Shown: positions 1-7,203 of the stretch, in pieces
Numbering within the stretch: position 1 is the stretch's first letter
Layout: each line of letters opens with the position of its first letter
Origin: an uncultured Actinomycetes bacterium
GTDB taxonomy: Bacteria > Actinomycetota > Actinomycetes > S36-B12
Direction of reading: 5' to 3'
DNA length: 32,759 nt
Assembly (NCBI GenBank): GCA_913061025.1
Contig: CAJXUJ010000004.1
Span: 1-32,759 of the forward strand
Position numbers and translations under genes: made by a program
The notes under the pieces: generated by a model
Told to the model about the DNA's origin: nothing
Databases searched by the model: none
What the model saw: only the letters and a program-made list of their open reading frames with translations

Positions 1-176
1 AGGGCGCCCTCGACGCACCCGCCGCTGACCGATCCGACCGCCTCCTGGGCGCTCGTGACGAGCATGGCGGCCCCCGCCGGCCGGGGGGCGGACTTCCAGG
101 TTCGAACCACGGTGGCCATGGCCACGGGCTCACCGGCCCGGTAGGCGGCCAGCAGTTCTCCGAGCACCTCTCGCAT
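1..176 (-). CDS. XdhC/CoxI family maturation protein, N-terminal part (cut by window start)
   Basis: Reading the minus strand from ATG at 176 gives an open frame that runs off the window edge (58 codons). It contains VATVV-type text followed by WKSAPRPAGAAMLV and GSVSGGCVEGA, the signature start of the XdhC/CoxI/CoxF family. These proteins help insert or sulfurate the molybdenum cofactor in xanthine and CO dehydrogenases. The SGGCVEG motif and the SAPRP motif are both visible, so the family call is firm although most of the protein is missing. It diverges from moaE across only 29 bases. A TACCCT box (minus strand, 184-189) lies 7 bases before the ATG and no Shine-Dalgarno is seen, suggesting a leaderless message. 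Whether it is CoxI, CoxF or XdhC proper cannot be told from this fragment. Confidence 0.85.
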   Translation of the reverse strand, partial: MREVLGELLAAYRAGEPVAMATVVRTWKSAPRPAGAAMLVTSAQEAVGSVSGGCVEGA

Positions 177-205
177 GATCTGCAGGGTAGGCCAATAATG
201 GTCAG

Positions 206-640
206 ATGGCTCAGGGAGAGGTGTCGGTACGCCGGGTATCGGTCAGTACCGAGGTGATCGATGCGGATGAGCTCCGCAGGCTCGTGGCCGACCCCGCGGC
301 CGGGGCGTGCGTGGTGTTTACCGGGGACGTCCGGGATAACGATCACCATCGCTCGGTGGTGTCCCTTACCTACGAGGCCCATCCGAACGCTCAAGCGGCC
401 CTGGAGGAGGTCGCGGCCGAGGTAGTCGCCGAGCACGACGTGATTGCGGTTGCTGTCGTCCACCGGCACGGCCCCATCCCGATAGGTGAATCGGCTCTGG
501 TGGCCGCAGCCAGTGCCCGCCATCGGCAGCAGGCGTTCGAGGCGTGCGTTGATCTTGTGGAGAAGACTAAGCAGCAAATACCGATCTGGAAACATCAGGT
601 CTTTGCGGATGGAACCGACGAATGGGTGAATTGCGCGTGA
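206..640 (+). CDS. moaE: Molybdopterin synthase catalytic (large) subunit MoaE
   Basis: MoaE transfers sulfur from the MoaD thiocarboxylate to cyclic pyranopterin phosphate, making the dithiolene of molybdopterin in the cytoplasm. The 144-residue protein has the family's usual length and motifs: HRHGPIPIGE near residues 87-95 and the catalytic lysine block KTKQQIPIWKHQ at about 120-131. The ATG at 206 has no clear Shine-Dalgarno, but an AATAAT box sits at 194-199, 6 bases upstream, as expected for a leaderless start; a GTG 15 bases further in (221) is a possible alternative. The stop overlaps the start of moaA, so the two are probably translationally coupled. Its partner moaD is nearby but on the opposite strand. 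Confidence 0.96.
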   Translation: MAQGEVSVRRVSVSTEVIDADELRRLVADPAAGACVVFTGDVRDNDHHRSVVSLTYEAHPNAQAALEEVAAEVVAEHDVIAVAVVHRHGPIPIGESALVAAASARHRQQAFEACVDLVEKTKQQIPIWKHQVFADGTDEWVNCA

Positions 641-1650
641 GTGAGTCTGAGAAGTCGCTAGTCGACACGTATGGCCGAGTGCATCGCGACATGCGGGTGT
701 CCCTCACCGATCGCTGCTCGCTGCGCTGCAACTACTGCATGCCGGCGGACTTTGCTGACTGGATTCCTGGCGATCACTTGCTGACGACCGACGAGATGAT
801 GCTCGTTCTCGACGTCGCGACCGAGATGGGTATCGATCAGGTCCGGCTTACCGGGGGAGAGCCACTCTTGCGCCCGGACGTTGTGGACGTCGTTCGTCGC
901 ATCTACGCATTGCCGCACGCCCCAAAGATTTCGCTCACGTCCAACGGACTTCGTCTTCCGAAACTTGCGAAGGAGCTTGCAGATGCCGGCCTTGAGCGGG
1001 TGAATATCAGTCTGGACACGCTCGACCCCCAGCGCTTTAAGGAAATGACGCACCGCGATCGATTCCATGACGTGATCGCGGGCATCGAGGCCGCCAAGGA
1101 GGCCGGCCTCCTTCCGGTCAAGGTGAACGCGGTGCTCCTGCGGGGAGTGAACGACGACGAAGCCGTGCCTCTGCTGAAGCATGCCCTCGCCAACGATTGG
1201 AAGCTCCGCTTCATCGAGCAAATGCCGCTTGATGCCGGTGGCCTTTGGGCACGGCCGAAGATGGTCACAGCCGACGAGATCATGGAGATGCTCTCGGCTG
1301 AGTTCGAACTCACCCCGGTGCCCGCTCGTGGTTCGGCCCCCGCTGAGGAGTTCTACGTCGACGGTGGACCTGCGACCGTTGGGATCATCGCCAGCGTGTC
1401 TCGACCGTTCTGTGCGGCGTGCGACCGACTCCGACTCACCGCCGATGGACAGTTCCGCAATTGCCTGTTCGCCCAGGACGAGACCGATGTCCGGGCCCTC
1501 CTGCGTGATTCGTCGTTGTCCGAGGATGAGATCCGCGCTGGAATCGCGTCGACCCTCGCCAAGGTGACGAAAGCGAAGTTGCCCGGCCACGGCATCAACG
1601 ATCCGACCTTCATCCAGCCCGCTCGACCAATGTCGGCCATCGGCGGCTAA
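622..1650 (+). CDS. moaA: GTP 3',8-cyclase MoaA (radical SAM)
   Basis: MoaA converts GTP to 3',8-cyclo-7,8-dihydro-GTP, the first step of molybdenum cofactor synthesis, with MoaC. The 342-residue protein has the radical-SAM cluster motif CX3CX2C (Cys32, Cys36, Cys39), the LTGGEPLLRPD SAM motif near 77-86, and the second cluster CX2CX13C (Cys264, Cys267, Cys281). It ends in Gly-Gly, the conserved tail needed for activity in this family. The ATG at 622 lies inside moaE; GTG at 637, overlapping the moaE stop as GTGA, is an equally good or better start, and the first conserved residues come after both. The gene is convergent with moaD, and its last codons form half of an inverted repeat with the moaD end. 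Confidence 0.97.
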   Translation: MGELRVSESEKSLVDTYGRVHRDMRVSLTDRCSLRCNYCMPADFADWIPGDHLLTTDEMMLVLDVATEMGIDQVRLTGGEPLLRPDVVDVVRRIYALPHAPKISLTSNGLRLPKLAKELADAGLERVNISLDTLDPQRFKEMTHRDRFHDVIAGIEAAKEAGLLPVKVNAVLLRGVNDDEAVPLLKHALANDWKLRFIEQMPLDAGGLWARPKMVTADEIMEMLSAEFELTPVPARGSAPAEEFYVDGGPATVGIIASVSRPFCAACDRLRLTADGQFRNCLFAQDETDVRALLRDSSLSEDEIRAGIASTLAKVTKAKLPGHGINDPTFIQPARPMSAIGG

Positions 1651-1665
1651 GTCCGGTTAGCCGCC
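1642..1665. terminator. Inverted repeat between convergent moaA and moaD
   Basis: GGCGGCTAA (1642-1650) and TTAGCCGCC (1657-1665) form a perfect 9-bp stem around a 6-base loop. The left arm is the Gly-Gly-stop end of moaA. The right arm belongs to a repeated copy of the moaD end. Position between two convergent genes fits a bidirectional terminator, but there is no T-run, so the function is inferred. Confidence 0.5.
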
Positions 1666-1734
1666 CGCGGACTTTCTGGCGGCCGACGGTTAGCCGCCCG
1701 CGGACTTTCTGGCGGCCGACGGTTAGCCGCCCGC
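1655..1734. repeat. 33-bp direct tandem repeat, 2.4 copies, copying the moaD 3' end
   Basis: Units at 1655-1687 and 1688-1720 are identical, followed by a 14-base partial copy at 1721-1734. The partial third copy includes the real moaD stop and its last codons (minus strand GCGGGCGGCTAACC). The other two copies lie downstream of that stop. Each full unit carries a small GCCGCC/GGCGGC inverted repeat. The period is a multiple of three. The array fills the whole moaA-moaD gap. Confidence 0.95.
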
Positions 1735-1968
1735 AAAGGGCGGCAGCACATCCACCTCAACACCCTCCTCCACAACCACCTCGGCGGGGTCTCCGTGAGT
1801 GGCGGTCCCGTTCACCAGGAATGAACAGCGGGGCAGCACCTCTGCGAGGGCGGGATGTTCTGCGGTTAGAGCATCGAGGACCGACCGCAGGGTTCCGGGC
1901 TGCCCTTGAAGTTCGCTGACTCCCGCCGCAGCGCGAGCGGCAGCAAAGAGGCGAATAGTGACGGCCAC
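1723..1968 (-). CDS. moaD: Molybdopterin synthase sulfur carrier subunit MoaD
   Basis: MoaD is the ubiquitin-fold sulfur carrier of molybdopterin synthase; its C-terminal glycine is thiocarboxylated and donates sulfur inside MoaE. The 81-residue product starts VAVTIRLFAAARAAAG and ends LPPFAGG, with the essential Gly-Gly tail, and has the normal MoaD length. It begins at GTG (1968) with no Shine-Dalgarno; a TAGCCT box at 1975-1980 (minus strand) lies 6 bases before the start, so a leaderless message is likely. It is transcribed apart from moaE and moaA, convergent with moaA. The activating enzyme MoeB is not in the window. Identity is secure from fold pattern, size, tail and neighbours. Confidence 0.93.
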   Translation of the reverse strand: MAVTIRLFAAARAAAGVSELQGQPGTLRSVLDALTAEHPALAEVLPRCSFLVNGTATHGDPAEVVVEEGVEVDVLPPFAGG

Positions 1969-2016
1969 GGTTGCAGGCTAGCGCGTAGATCGGTGGCTCG
2001 AAGATCGTGAATACGC

Positions 2017-2045
2017 TTACGAGTAGGGACCAGGTGTCCTACCGT
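2017..2045 (+). promoter_or_regulatory. Candidate promoter of the coxG-coxD-coxE operon
   Basis: TTACGA (2017-2022) and TACCGT (2040-2045) are separated by 17 bases, a fair match to a vegetative actinobacterial promoter. Transcription would begin near 2052, giving an untranslated leader of about 60 bases with the strong AAGGAGA ribosome site at about 2099-2105. The spacing and boxes are seen; the activity is inferred. Confidence 0.4.
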
Positions 2046-2110
2046 GGAAGGTGGTCGGATCTTCGCGAGAAGAGCGCCACGACCGATGATCGATTTGGCA
2101 AGGAGACACG

Positions 2111-2776
2111 ATGGAACTCGAGAACTCGTTCACCGTCCCCGCGGATGTTGACACCGCCTGGCAGACGCTGCTTGATGTCGAGGCGATCGCACCCTGCATG
2201 CCGGGGGCGACCCTCGACTCGGTCGACGGCGATGAGTTCAGCGGCAAGGTGAAGGTGAAGCTGGGCCCTGTCTCGATGGTGTACGGCGGGGAGGCCAAGT
2301 TTCTGTCCAAAGACGAGGCAACCCACACCGCGGTCATCGAGGGAACGGGCAAGGAGTCGCGCGGAACGGGCACTGCTCAGGCGAACGTGACGGTTGCGCT
2401 GACGGCCGAGGGGGCCGCGAGCACCCGGGTCGATGTCTCTACCGACCTCATGATTACCGGCAAGGCCGCTCAGTTCGGTAAGGGCGTCATGCAGGACGTC
2501 GCCGGTCGGCTCGTAGGTCAGTTCGCCTCCAACCTTGAAGGCGTGATCGCCTCGCGTTCGGCAACTGTCAGCGAGCCGGTGTCCGAGGCAACCCCTGGTG
2601 ATGGGGGAGAGACGACGAGTGCACCCGCACCCGTCGCGGCTCCAGCGCCGCCGCAGCAGGCGGAAGCGCTCGACCTTGGATCCGTCGCCATGGGTCCGGT
2701 CTTGAAGCGCGCGATTCCCGTCGTCGTGGGCGTGGTGGTCGTGGTTGGCGTCATTTGGTGGATTGCCAGCAGGTAG
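2111..2776 (+). CDS. coxG: CoxG-like SRPBCC protein with C-terminal membrane anchor
   Basis: CoxG-family proteins accompany molybdenum CO dehydrogenases and are thought to help anchor or mature the enzyme at the membrane. This 221-residue protein starts MELENSFTVPADVDTAWQTL, with LDVEAIAPCMPGA after it, the standard START/SRPBCC CoxG opening, and the fold runs to about residue 150. A linker rich in Ala, Pro, Thr and Ser follows. The last 25 or so residues are a single hydrophobic helix (PVVVGVVVVVGVIWWIA) ending in SR, a tail anchor. AAGGAGA lies 5 bases or so before the ATG. The coxD-like gene follows 4 bases after the stop, so the two are one operon. The gene symbol is by family; the target enzyme is outside the window. 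Confidence 0.85.
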   Translation: MELENSFTVPADVDTAWQTLLDVEAIAPCMPGATLDSVDGDEFSGKVKVKLGPVSMVYGGEAKFLSKDEATHTAVIEGTGKESRGTGTAQANVTVALTAEGAASTRVDVSTDLMITGKAAQFGKGVMQDVAGRLVGQFASNLEGVIASRSATVSEPVSEATPGDGGETTSAPAPVAAPAPPQQAEALDLGSVAMGPVLKRAIPVVVGVVVVVGVIWWIASR

Positions 2777-2780
2777 CCAC

Positions 2781-3665
2781 ATGTCCTTGCAGGAAATGAT
2801 CCCTTCTCCGGAAGCGCTCGTTGACCAGTTGTCGGACGAGGGCTACTTGGCCGATGAAGGTTTGGCGACCGCCCTGTTCTGCGCTGTTCGCCTGCCGCAG
2901 CCGCTGCTACTCGAAGGTGAAGCCGGCGTAGGAAAGACGCAGGCGGCTAAGTCACTCGCGGCCATGCTCGACACTCCATTGATTCGGTTGCAGTGCTTTG
3001 AGGGGATTGATGCCTCTGAGGCGCTATATGAGTGGAATTACCCGCGCCAACTCCTGAGCATCCGGGTAGCCGAGGCTGAGGGTGCATCGATTGAAGAAGC
3101 ATCGCTGTTCGATCGCGACTACTTGATTGAGCGACCGTTGCTCCAGGCAATCGAACACCCGGGCCCACTTCCGGCTGTCCTGTTGATCGACGAGGTGGAT
3201 CGGGCGGACGAGGAGTTCGAGGCATTCCTATTCGAGATGCTCGCCGAGAGCACGGTGACGGTTCCGGAGATCGGGACGATTCATGCGAAGCAACCCCCGA
3301 TCGTGATCTTGACGTCGAACCGGACGCGCGATCTGCACGATGCCCTCAAGCGTCGGTGCCTCTACCACTGGATCGACTACCCCGACCTCACCCACGCCAC
3401 GGCCATCGTCCGCGCTCGGGTGCCAGAAGCCTCCGAACAACTCGCAACCGAGGTCGCCGAAGCCGTCGAGCGGATTCGTGGCCTGGACGTTCAGAAGCCA
3501 CCCGGGATCGCAGAAGCGATCGATTGGGTTCACGCTGCCGCTTTGCTCGGTCTTCGAGGCCTCGACGAAGTCGGAGTTGAACGGACGCTCAGCTCGGTGT
3601 TGAAATACCGCGAGGATCAAGATCTCGCTCGCGCCGAAGGTCTGGCCTGGGTTGCCGGACAGTAA
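2781..3665 (+). CDS. coxD: MoxR-type AAA+ ATPase, CoxD-like
   Basis: MoxR ATPases work with VWA-domain partners to mature metalloenzymes; CoxD acts on the molybdenum-copper site of CO dehydrogenase. The 294-residue protein shows Walker A GEAGVGKT (46-53), Walker B LLIDEVD (134-140) and sensor 1 ILTSNRTRDLHDALKRR, the usual MoxR/CoxD pattern. I chose ATG at 2781, 4 bases after the coxG-like stop. An upstream in-frame TTG at 2745 would put 36 bases inside coxG and adds no conserved sequence. The 3' end overlaps the VWA gene by 14 bases, which fits an ATPase-VWA partner pair. Which enzyme is served is inferred from XdhC/CoxI and CoxG neighbours. Confidence 0.88.
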   Translation: MSLQEMIPSPEALVDQLSDEGYLADEGLATALFCAVRLPQPLLLEGEAGVGKTQAAKSLAAMLDTPLIRLQCFEGIDASEALYEWNYPRQLLSIRVAEAEGASIEEASLFDRDYLIERPLLQAIEHPGPLPAVLLIDEVDRADEEFEAFLFEMLAESTVTVPEIGTIHAKQPPIVILTSNRTRDLHDALKRRCLYHWIDYPDLTHATAIVRARVPEASEQLATEVAEAVERIRGLDVQKPPGIAEAIDWVHAAALLGLRGLDEVGVERTLSSVLKYREDQDLARAEGLAWVAGQ

Positions 3666-4896
3666 CGAGCCGGACCTCTCGGCGATCTGTGCCGCCTTCG
3701 GTGACCTCCTGCATCGGGCGGGCGTGGCCGTCACCCCGGAACGCAGCGCCCGGTTCGCATCGTCGGTTCTGCTTGCCCAGCCTGCGGATATCCCGCATCT
3801 CTACTGGCTCGGTCGAGTGACACTGACAACGTCACGTGAGCAATTCGCTACCTACGATCAAGTCTTTCGACAGGTTTTCCGTGGTCTGGTCGACCTTGCC
3901 GAGTTGCGATCGGATGACGTTCGAGACGACGAGGCTCCGCAGCCGGAGGCACCCGGTGGGGATACCGCGCCGTCGGTTCGCGATCGCAGTGATGACTCGA
4001 ATGCGGGTAGGCACGGAACCAGCGCGACGCCGGGTGCGGTCAATCCCGATGCTGAAGCATCTGAGGCGAGCGCCCTCGCCGCGGTCAGCGAGGTTGAACG
4101 CTTGAACGATCGAGAGTTCTCGACGCTGACTCCCGAGGAACTAGCCCTGCTGCAGCGACTCGTCGAGCAACTTCCACTGGTGCCGCCTCTGCGCCGGGGG
4201 CGGCGTTCCAAGCGACACCGCTCGGTCGGCCCACTCGACGTCCGTGCGACCTTGCGCCGATCACATCGCACGGCGGGGGATCCGGTGACGTTGGTGCACC
4301 GCCGCCGGTCGACCAAGCCCCGCCGGATCATCCTGATCGCAGATGTCTCGGGCTCTATGGAGCCCTACGCGCGGGTTTACCTACACCTGCTGCGAGGTGC
4401 CGTTCGAGCTATCAAGGCCGAAGCGTTCGTCTTCGCAACCCATCTCACCCGGCTTACCTCACAGCTCTCGACCATGAACACCGAGGCCGCGTACGCGAAG
4501 GCCGCAGAAGCTGCCAACGATTGGTCCGGTGGAACCCGCATTGGCCGCTCGATACAGACCTTCATCGACGACTTCGGTCGGCGGGGCATGGCCCGCGGCG
4601 CTGTGGTGGTCATCGTGAGCGACGGGTGGGAGAGTGACCGACCGGAGTTCCTCGGCGCCGCGATGATGCAGCTGAGCCGCCTTACCCACCACATCATCTG
4701 GGTCAATCCGCGCAAAGCGGCCGATTCCTTCGAACCGTTGACCGGTGGGATGGCTGCAGCGCTTCCGTACATCGACACGTTCCTGTCCGGTCATAGCCTG
4801 CGGGCACTGCAGGACGTGATGGCGGCGATCTCTGCTGCAGGCGATCGGGTTGAACGCTCGACCCTCGAGCGGGCACGCGTGATCGGTGCAGCCTGA
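3652..4896 (+). CDS. coxE: VWA domain protein, CoxE-like
   Basis: CoxE is the von Willebrand A partner of the CoxD ATPase in CO-dehydrogenase maturation. In this 414-residue protein, residues 1-85 match the N-terminal CoxE helical region (AFGDLLHRAGVAVTPERSAR). Residues 90-145 are an acidic, low-complexity linker. The VWA domain begins near 224, with the MIDAS motif DVSGS at 231-235, a GGTRIG threonine and the VVIVSDGWES aspartate. The start is taken as TTG 3652, inside the coxD end, because the conserved N-terminus begins about eight residues later and no other start lies close; the next in-frame GTG (3724) would cut conserved sequence. moeA starts 14 bases downstream. Confidence 0.87.
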   Translation: MPDSNEPDLSAICAAFGDLLHRAGVAVTPERSARFASSVLLAQPADIPHLYWLGRVTLTTSREQFATYDQVFRQVFRGLVDLAELRSDDVRDDEAPQPEAPGGDTAPSVRDRSDDSNAGRHGTSATPGAVNPDAEASEASALAAVSEVERLNDREFSTLTPEELALLQRLVEQLPLVPPLRRGRRSKRHRSVGPLDVRATLRRSHRTAGDPVTLVHRRRSTKPRRIILIADVSGSMEPYARVYLHLLRGAVRAIKAEAFVFATHLTRLTSQLSTMNTEAAYAKAAEAANDWSGGTRIGRSIQTFIDDFGRRGMARGAVVVIVSDGWESDRPEFLGAAMMQLSRLTHHIIWVNPRKAADSFEPLTGGMAAALPYIDTFLSGHSLRALQDVMAAISAAGDRVERSTLERARVIGAA

Positions 4897-4897
4897 A

Positions 4898-4903
4898 TAG
4901 GCT
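4898..4903 (+). promoter_or_regulatory. TAGGCT -10-like box before moeA
   Basis: TAGGCT ends 7 bases before the GTG start of moeA, and no Shine-Dalgarno is present. This is the spacing expected if transcription begins at the start codon itself. It would give moeA-moaC-mogA their own promoter independent of the cox genes. Inference from sequence only. Confidence 0.4.
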
Positions 4904-4910
4904 GACTCCC

Positions 4911-6140
4911 GTGTTGGTTTCCGTCGACGACTACCGCGAGGGGATTCTGTCTGGCCTGACTGCGCTGGATCCCATCACTCTCCCGCTGCCCGACAGCCAC
5001 GGCTGCGTACTGGCCGAGGATGTTGTGGCCGAGTGGCCGCTTCCGTCCTTTGATAACTCGTCGATGGACGGCTATGCCGTTCTTGCGACCGACGTAGCCG
5101 GCGCCACCGAGGAGTCTCCCGTCACCTTGACGGTTATCGACGACGTTCCCGCTGGTGCGCGGGCAGACGTACCGGTGACTTCGGGGAATGCGGTGCGGAT
5201 CATGACCGGGGCCCCGACGCCGGCCGGAACCGAATGCATCGTTCCGGTCGAACTCACCGACGGTGGCACCAGCACCGTGGAGATTCGTGGAGCCGTGGAA
5301 GCAGGCACCTACATCCGTCACGCGGGTGAGGACGTCATCGTCGGGGACACCGTGGTTCGCGCAGGGACGCTGCTTTCGGCTCGCCACCTTGCGGTGATCG
5401 CGGCAGTCGGCAAGGGGCACCTGCTCGTCTACCCGCGGCCCCGGGTTGCGGTGCTATCAACCGGCAGTGAACTGGTCGAGCCTGGAACCCCGCTGAGTAA
5501 AGGCATGATCAGCGATTCGAACAGCTTCCTGCTCGTCGCGGCAGCGAACGAGGCGGGAGCGCAGGCCTACCGCGTTCCACCGGTGCGCGACGACGCCGAG
5601 GCGTTCTCCGCGGCTATCACCGATCAGCTGCACCGGGCCGATCTCATCTTGACCAGCGGCGGCGTGAGCATGGGCGCCTACGACACCGTCAAGGAAGTCT
5701 TCACCGAGTACGGAACCGTCGAGTTCACCAAGGTGGCCATGCATCCGGGGATGCCGCAGGGTCACGGATTCGTCGGGGAGTCCGAGGACGAGCGCATTCC
5801 GGTCATCACCCTCCCAGGGAACCCGGTGAGTTCCTACATCTCATTCCAGAACTTCGTGCGCCCGGCGATCAACAAAATGCGTGGACTACCCGACGGAGAT
5901 CGTCCACGGATTCCTGCGCAGATCACTAAGGCGATGGACTCGCCCCAAAACAAGCGGCAATTCGCGCGGGGGCGGTTTCTCGCCGACGGTCGTGTCGAGC
6001 CGGTGGGTGGTGGTCAGGGTTCGCACGTGATCGGCGGCCTCGCGCAATCCGACTGCTTGATTGTCATCCCCGAGGGCGTGGGACATGTCAATGCCGGCGA
6101 CACGGTGGATGTCGTGGACCTGCGAGGTGACGTTCGATGA
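4911..6140 (+). CDS. moeA: Molybdopterin molybdenumtransferase MoeA
   Basis: MoeA inserts molybdate into adenylylated molybdopterin, releasing AMP. The 409-residue protein shows the expected segments: SFDNSSMDGYAV near 43-54, IMTGAPTPAGTE, the molybdopterin-binding core with LSTGSELVEPG, TSGGVSMGAYD and LPGNPVSSYISF, and the C-terminal domain IV. It starts with GTG (VLVSVDDYREGIL), placed 14 bases after coxE. Its stop overlaps the moaC start as ATGA. It forms a compact unit with moaC and mogA, so late and early cofactor steps are co-expressed next to maturation proteins of a molybdo-hydroxylase. Confidence 0.96.
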   Translation: MLVSVDDYREGILSGLTALDPITLPLPDSHGCVLAEDVVAEWPLPSFDNSSMDGYAVLATDVAGATEESPVTLTVIDDVPAGARADVPVTSGNAVRIMTGAPTPAGTECIVPVELTDGGTSTVEIRGAVEAGTYIRHAGEDVIVGDTVVRAGTLLSARHLAVIAAVGKGHLLVYPRPRVAVLSTGSELVEPGTPLSKGMISDSNSFLLVAAANEAGAQAYRVPPVRDDAEAFSAAITDQLHRADLILTSGGVSMGAYDTVKEVFTEYGTVEFTKVAMHPGMPQGHGFVGESEDERIPVITLPGNPVSSYISFQNFVRPAINKMRGLPDGDRPRIPAQITKAMDSPQNKRQFARGRFLADGRVEPVGGGQGSHVIGGLAQSDCLIVIPEGVGHVNAGDTVDVVDLRGDVR

Positions 6141-6616
6141 GTGGTTTCACCCACCTCGATGATGCGGGCGACGCCCGGATGGTTGACGTCGCGGCGAAGG
6201 ATGTCACCGATCGACGCGCAACAGCGCGGGCCTTCGTGCGGGTTGGGCCAGAGGTGATCGACATGCTCCGCGGCTCGGGAGTCCCGAAGGGCGATGCCCT
6301 AGCGGTGGCTCGGATTGCTGCGATCGCGGGAACCAAGCGGACACCGGATCTCATTCCGCTGTGTCACCCGATCGCGGTGCATGGAGTGGATGTGGACGTC
6401 GTTGTCGAAGACGAAGGCGTCCAACTGACCGTGACGGTGCGGACGGCTGATCGCACCGGAGTCGAGATGGAAGCTCTCACCGGGGCCAGCGTTGGAGCGC
6501 TGGCGATGATCGACATGGTCAAGGGCGTGGATCGATCCGCGATGATCGACGAAGTAGTGCTTCTTGAAAAGTCCGGAGGCAGGTCCGGCCACTATGTCCG
6601 TGGTGAGTCCTCGTGA
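6137..6616 (+). CDS. moaC: Cyclic pyranopterin monophosphate synthase MoaC
   Basis: MoaC turns the MoaA product into cyclic pyranopterin monophosphate. The 159-residue protein is full length and carries the hallmark blocks FTHLDDAGDARMVDV, KGDALAVARIAAIAGTKRT followed by LIPLCHPI, and EMEALTGASVGALAMIDM with KGVD after it, which include the active-site lysines and histidine. It overlaps moeA (ATGA) and mogA (GTGA) by 4 bases on each side, so it sits in the middle of a coupled three-gene unit. Confidence 0.97.
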   Translation: MSGFTHLDDAGDARMVDVAAKDVTDRRATARAFVRVGPEVIDMLRGSGVPKGDALAVARIAAIAGTKRTPDLIPLCHPIAVHGVDVDVVVEDEGVQLTVTVRTADRTGVEMEALTGASVGALAMIDMVKGVDRSAMIDEVVLLEKSGGRSGHYVRGESS

Positions 6617-7101
6617 GCTACCGGGCGCTCGTCATCACGTCTTCCAATCGGGCGGCAAGGGGAGAGTGGGAAGACACCTCCGGCCCGATCCTCGTTGCCG
6701 GGTTAACACAACTCGGGCTCGACGTGGTGGGACCGAGGGTTGTGGCTGATGGTGAACCTCTTGCCGAGGCCCTGGAACAGGGCGTCGTGGAGGGCTTCGA
6801 TCTGATCCTGACTACTGGCGGAACCGGACACACACCCCAGGACCTCACGCCGGAGATGACCCGGCGGGTGATCGAGCGTGAGTCGCCAGGCCTCGCCGAG
6901 GCGGTGCGCAACTACGGGGTCGCGGGTGGGGTACCGACCGCAGTACTCTCGCGGGGCATTGCCGGCATCGTCGGGCAGACCCTGATCGTCAATCTGCCGG
7001 GATCTCCGGGCGGCTGCCGCGATGGCATTGCCGCTCTCGGACCGGTTATTCCGCACGCACTCGATCAAATTCACGGTGGGGACCACCAGCGGACGTCCTA
7101 G
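6613..7101 (+). CDS. mogA: Molybdopterin adenylyltransferase, MogA/MoaB family
   Basis: This family adenylylates molybdopterin before MoeA inserts molybdenum. The 162-residue protein contains the TTGGTGHTPQDLTPE signature and LPGSPGGCRDG, both part of the molybdopterin-binding site, and the N-terminal YRALVITSSNRAARGEWED strand-loop typical of actinobacterial MoaB/MogA. It starts at GTG 6613, overlapping the moaC stop. MogA and MoaB cannot be separated safely by eye, but the reaction is the same in both. It ends the molybdenum cofactor block; the phosphate genes begin about 100 bases later. Confidence 0.93.
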   Translation: MSYRALVITSSNRAARGEWEDTSGPILVAGLTQLGLDVVGPRVVADGEPLAEALEQGVVEGFDLILTTGGTGHTPQDLTPEMTRRVIERESPGLAEAVRNYGVAGGVPTAVLSRGIAGIVGQTLIVNLPGSPGGCRDGIAALGPVIPHALDQIHGGDHQRTS

Positions 7102-7120
7102 GACAAAGCCGCGACACCCC

Positions 7121-7153
7121 GTTCACCTTTCGTTCAGGATCCATTCGCGTGAT
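7121..7153 (+). promoter_or_regulatory. PHO-box-like direct repeats upstream of pstC
   Basis: GTTCACCTTTC (7121-7131) and GTTCAGGATCC (7132-7142) are adjacent 11-base units, and a weaker ATTCGCGTGAT (7143-7153) follows. Eleven-base direct repeats starting G(G/T)TCA are the PhoP operator of Streptomyces-type actinobacteria. The site lies 51 bases before pstC. Binding by a PhoP/PhoB regulator is inferred from the match and from the target genes. Confidence 0.65.
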
Positions 7154-7203
7154 CGCCATGCGATAACCACCCGGCGGCTACGCATCCTCGCCAAAGTTCC
7201 TCC

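Noticed and set aside
658..1590. Open frame of 310 codons opposite moaA.
   Set aside because: Shadow of a complete radical-SAM gene; no plausible start or motif.
1969..2110. Possible molybdenum cofactor riboswitch in the moaD-coxG divergent gap.
   Set aside because: I find no extended paired structure like the Moco RNA motif; a plain promoter and ribosome site explain the region.
2039..2782. Open frame of 247 codons on the minus strand opposite the coxG-like gene.
   Set aside because: The translation is rich in Arg, His and Asp, with no family features. The plus strand has a full SRPBCC domain, ribosome site and membrane anchor.
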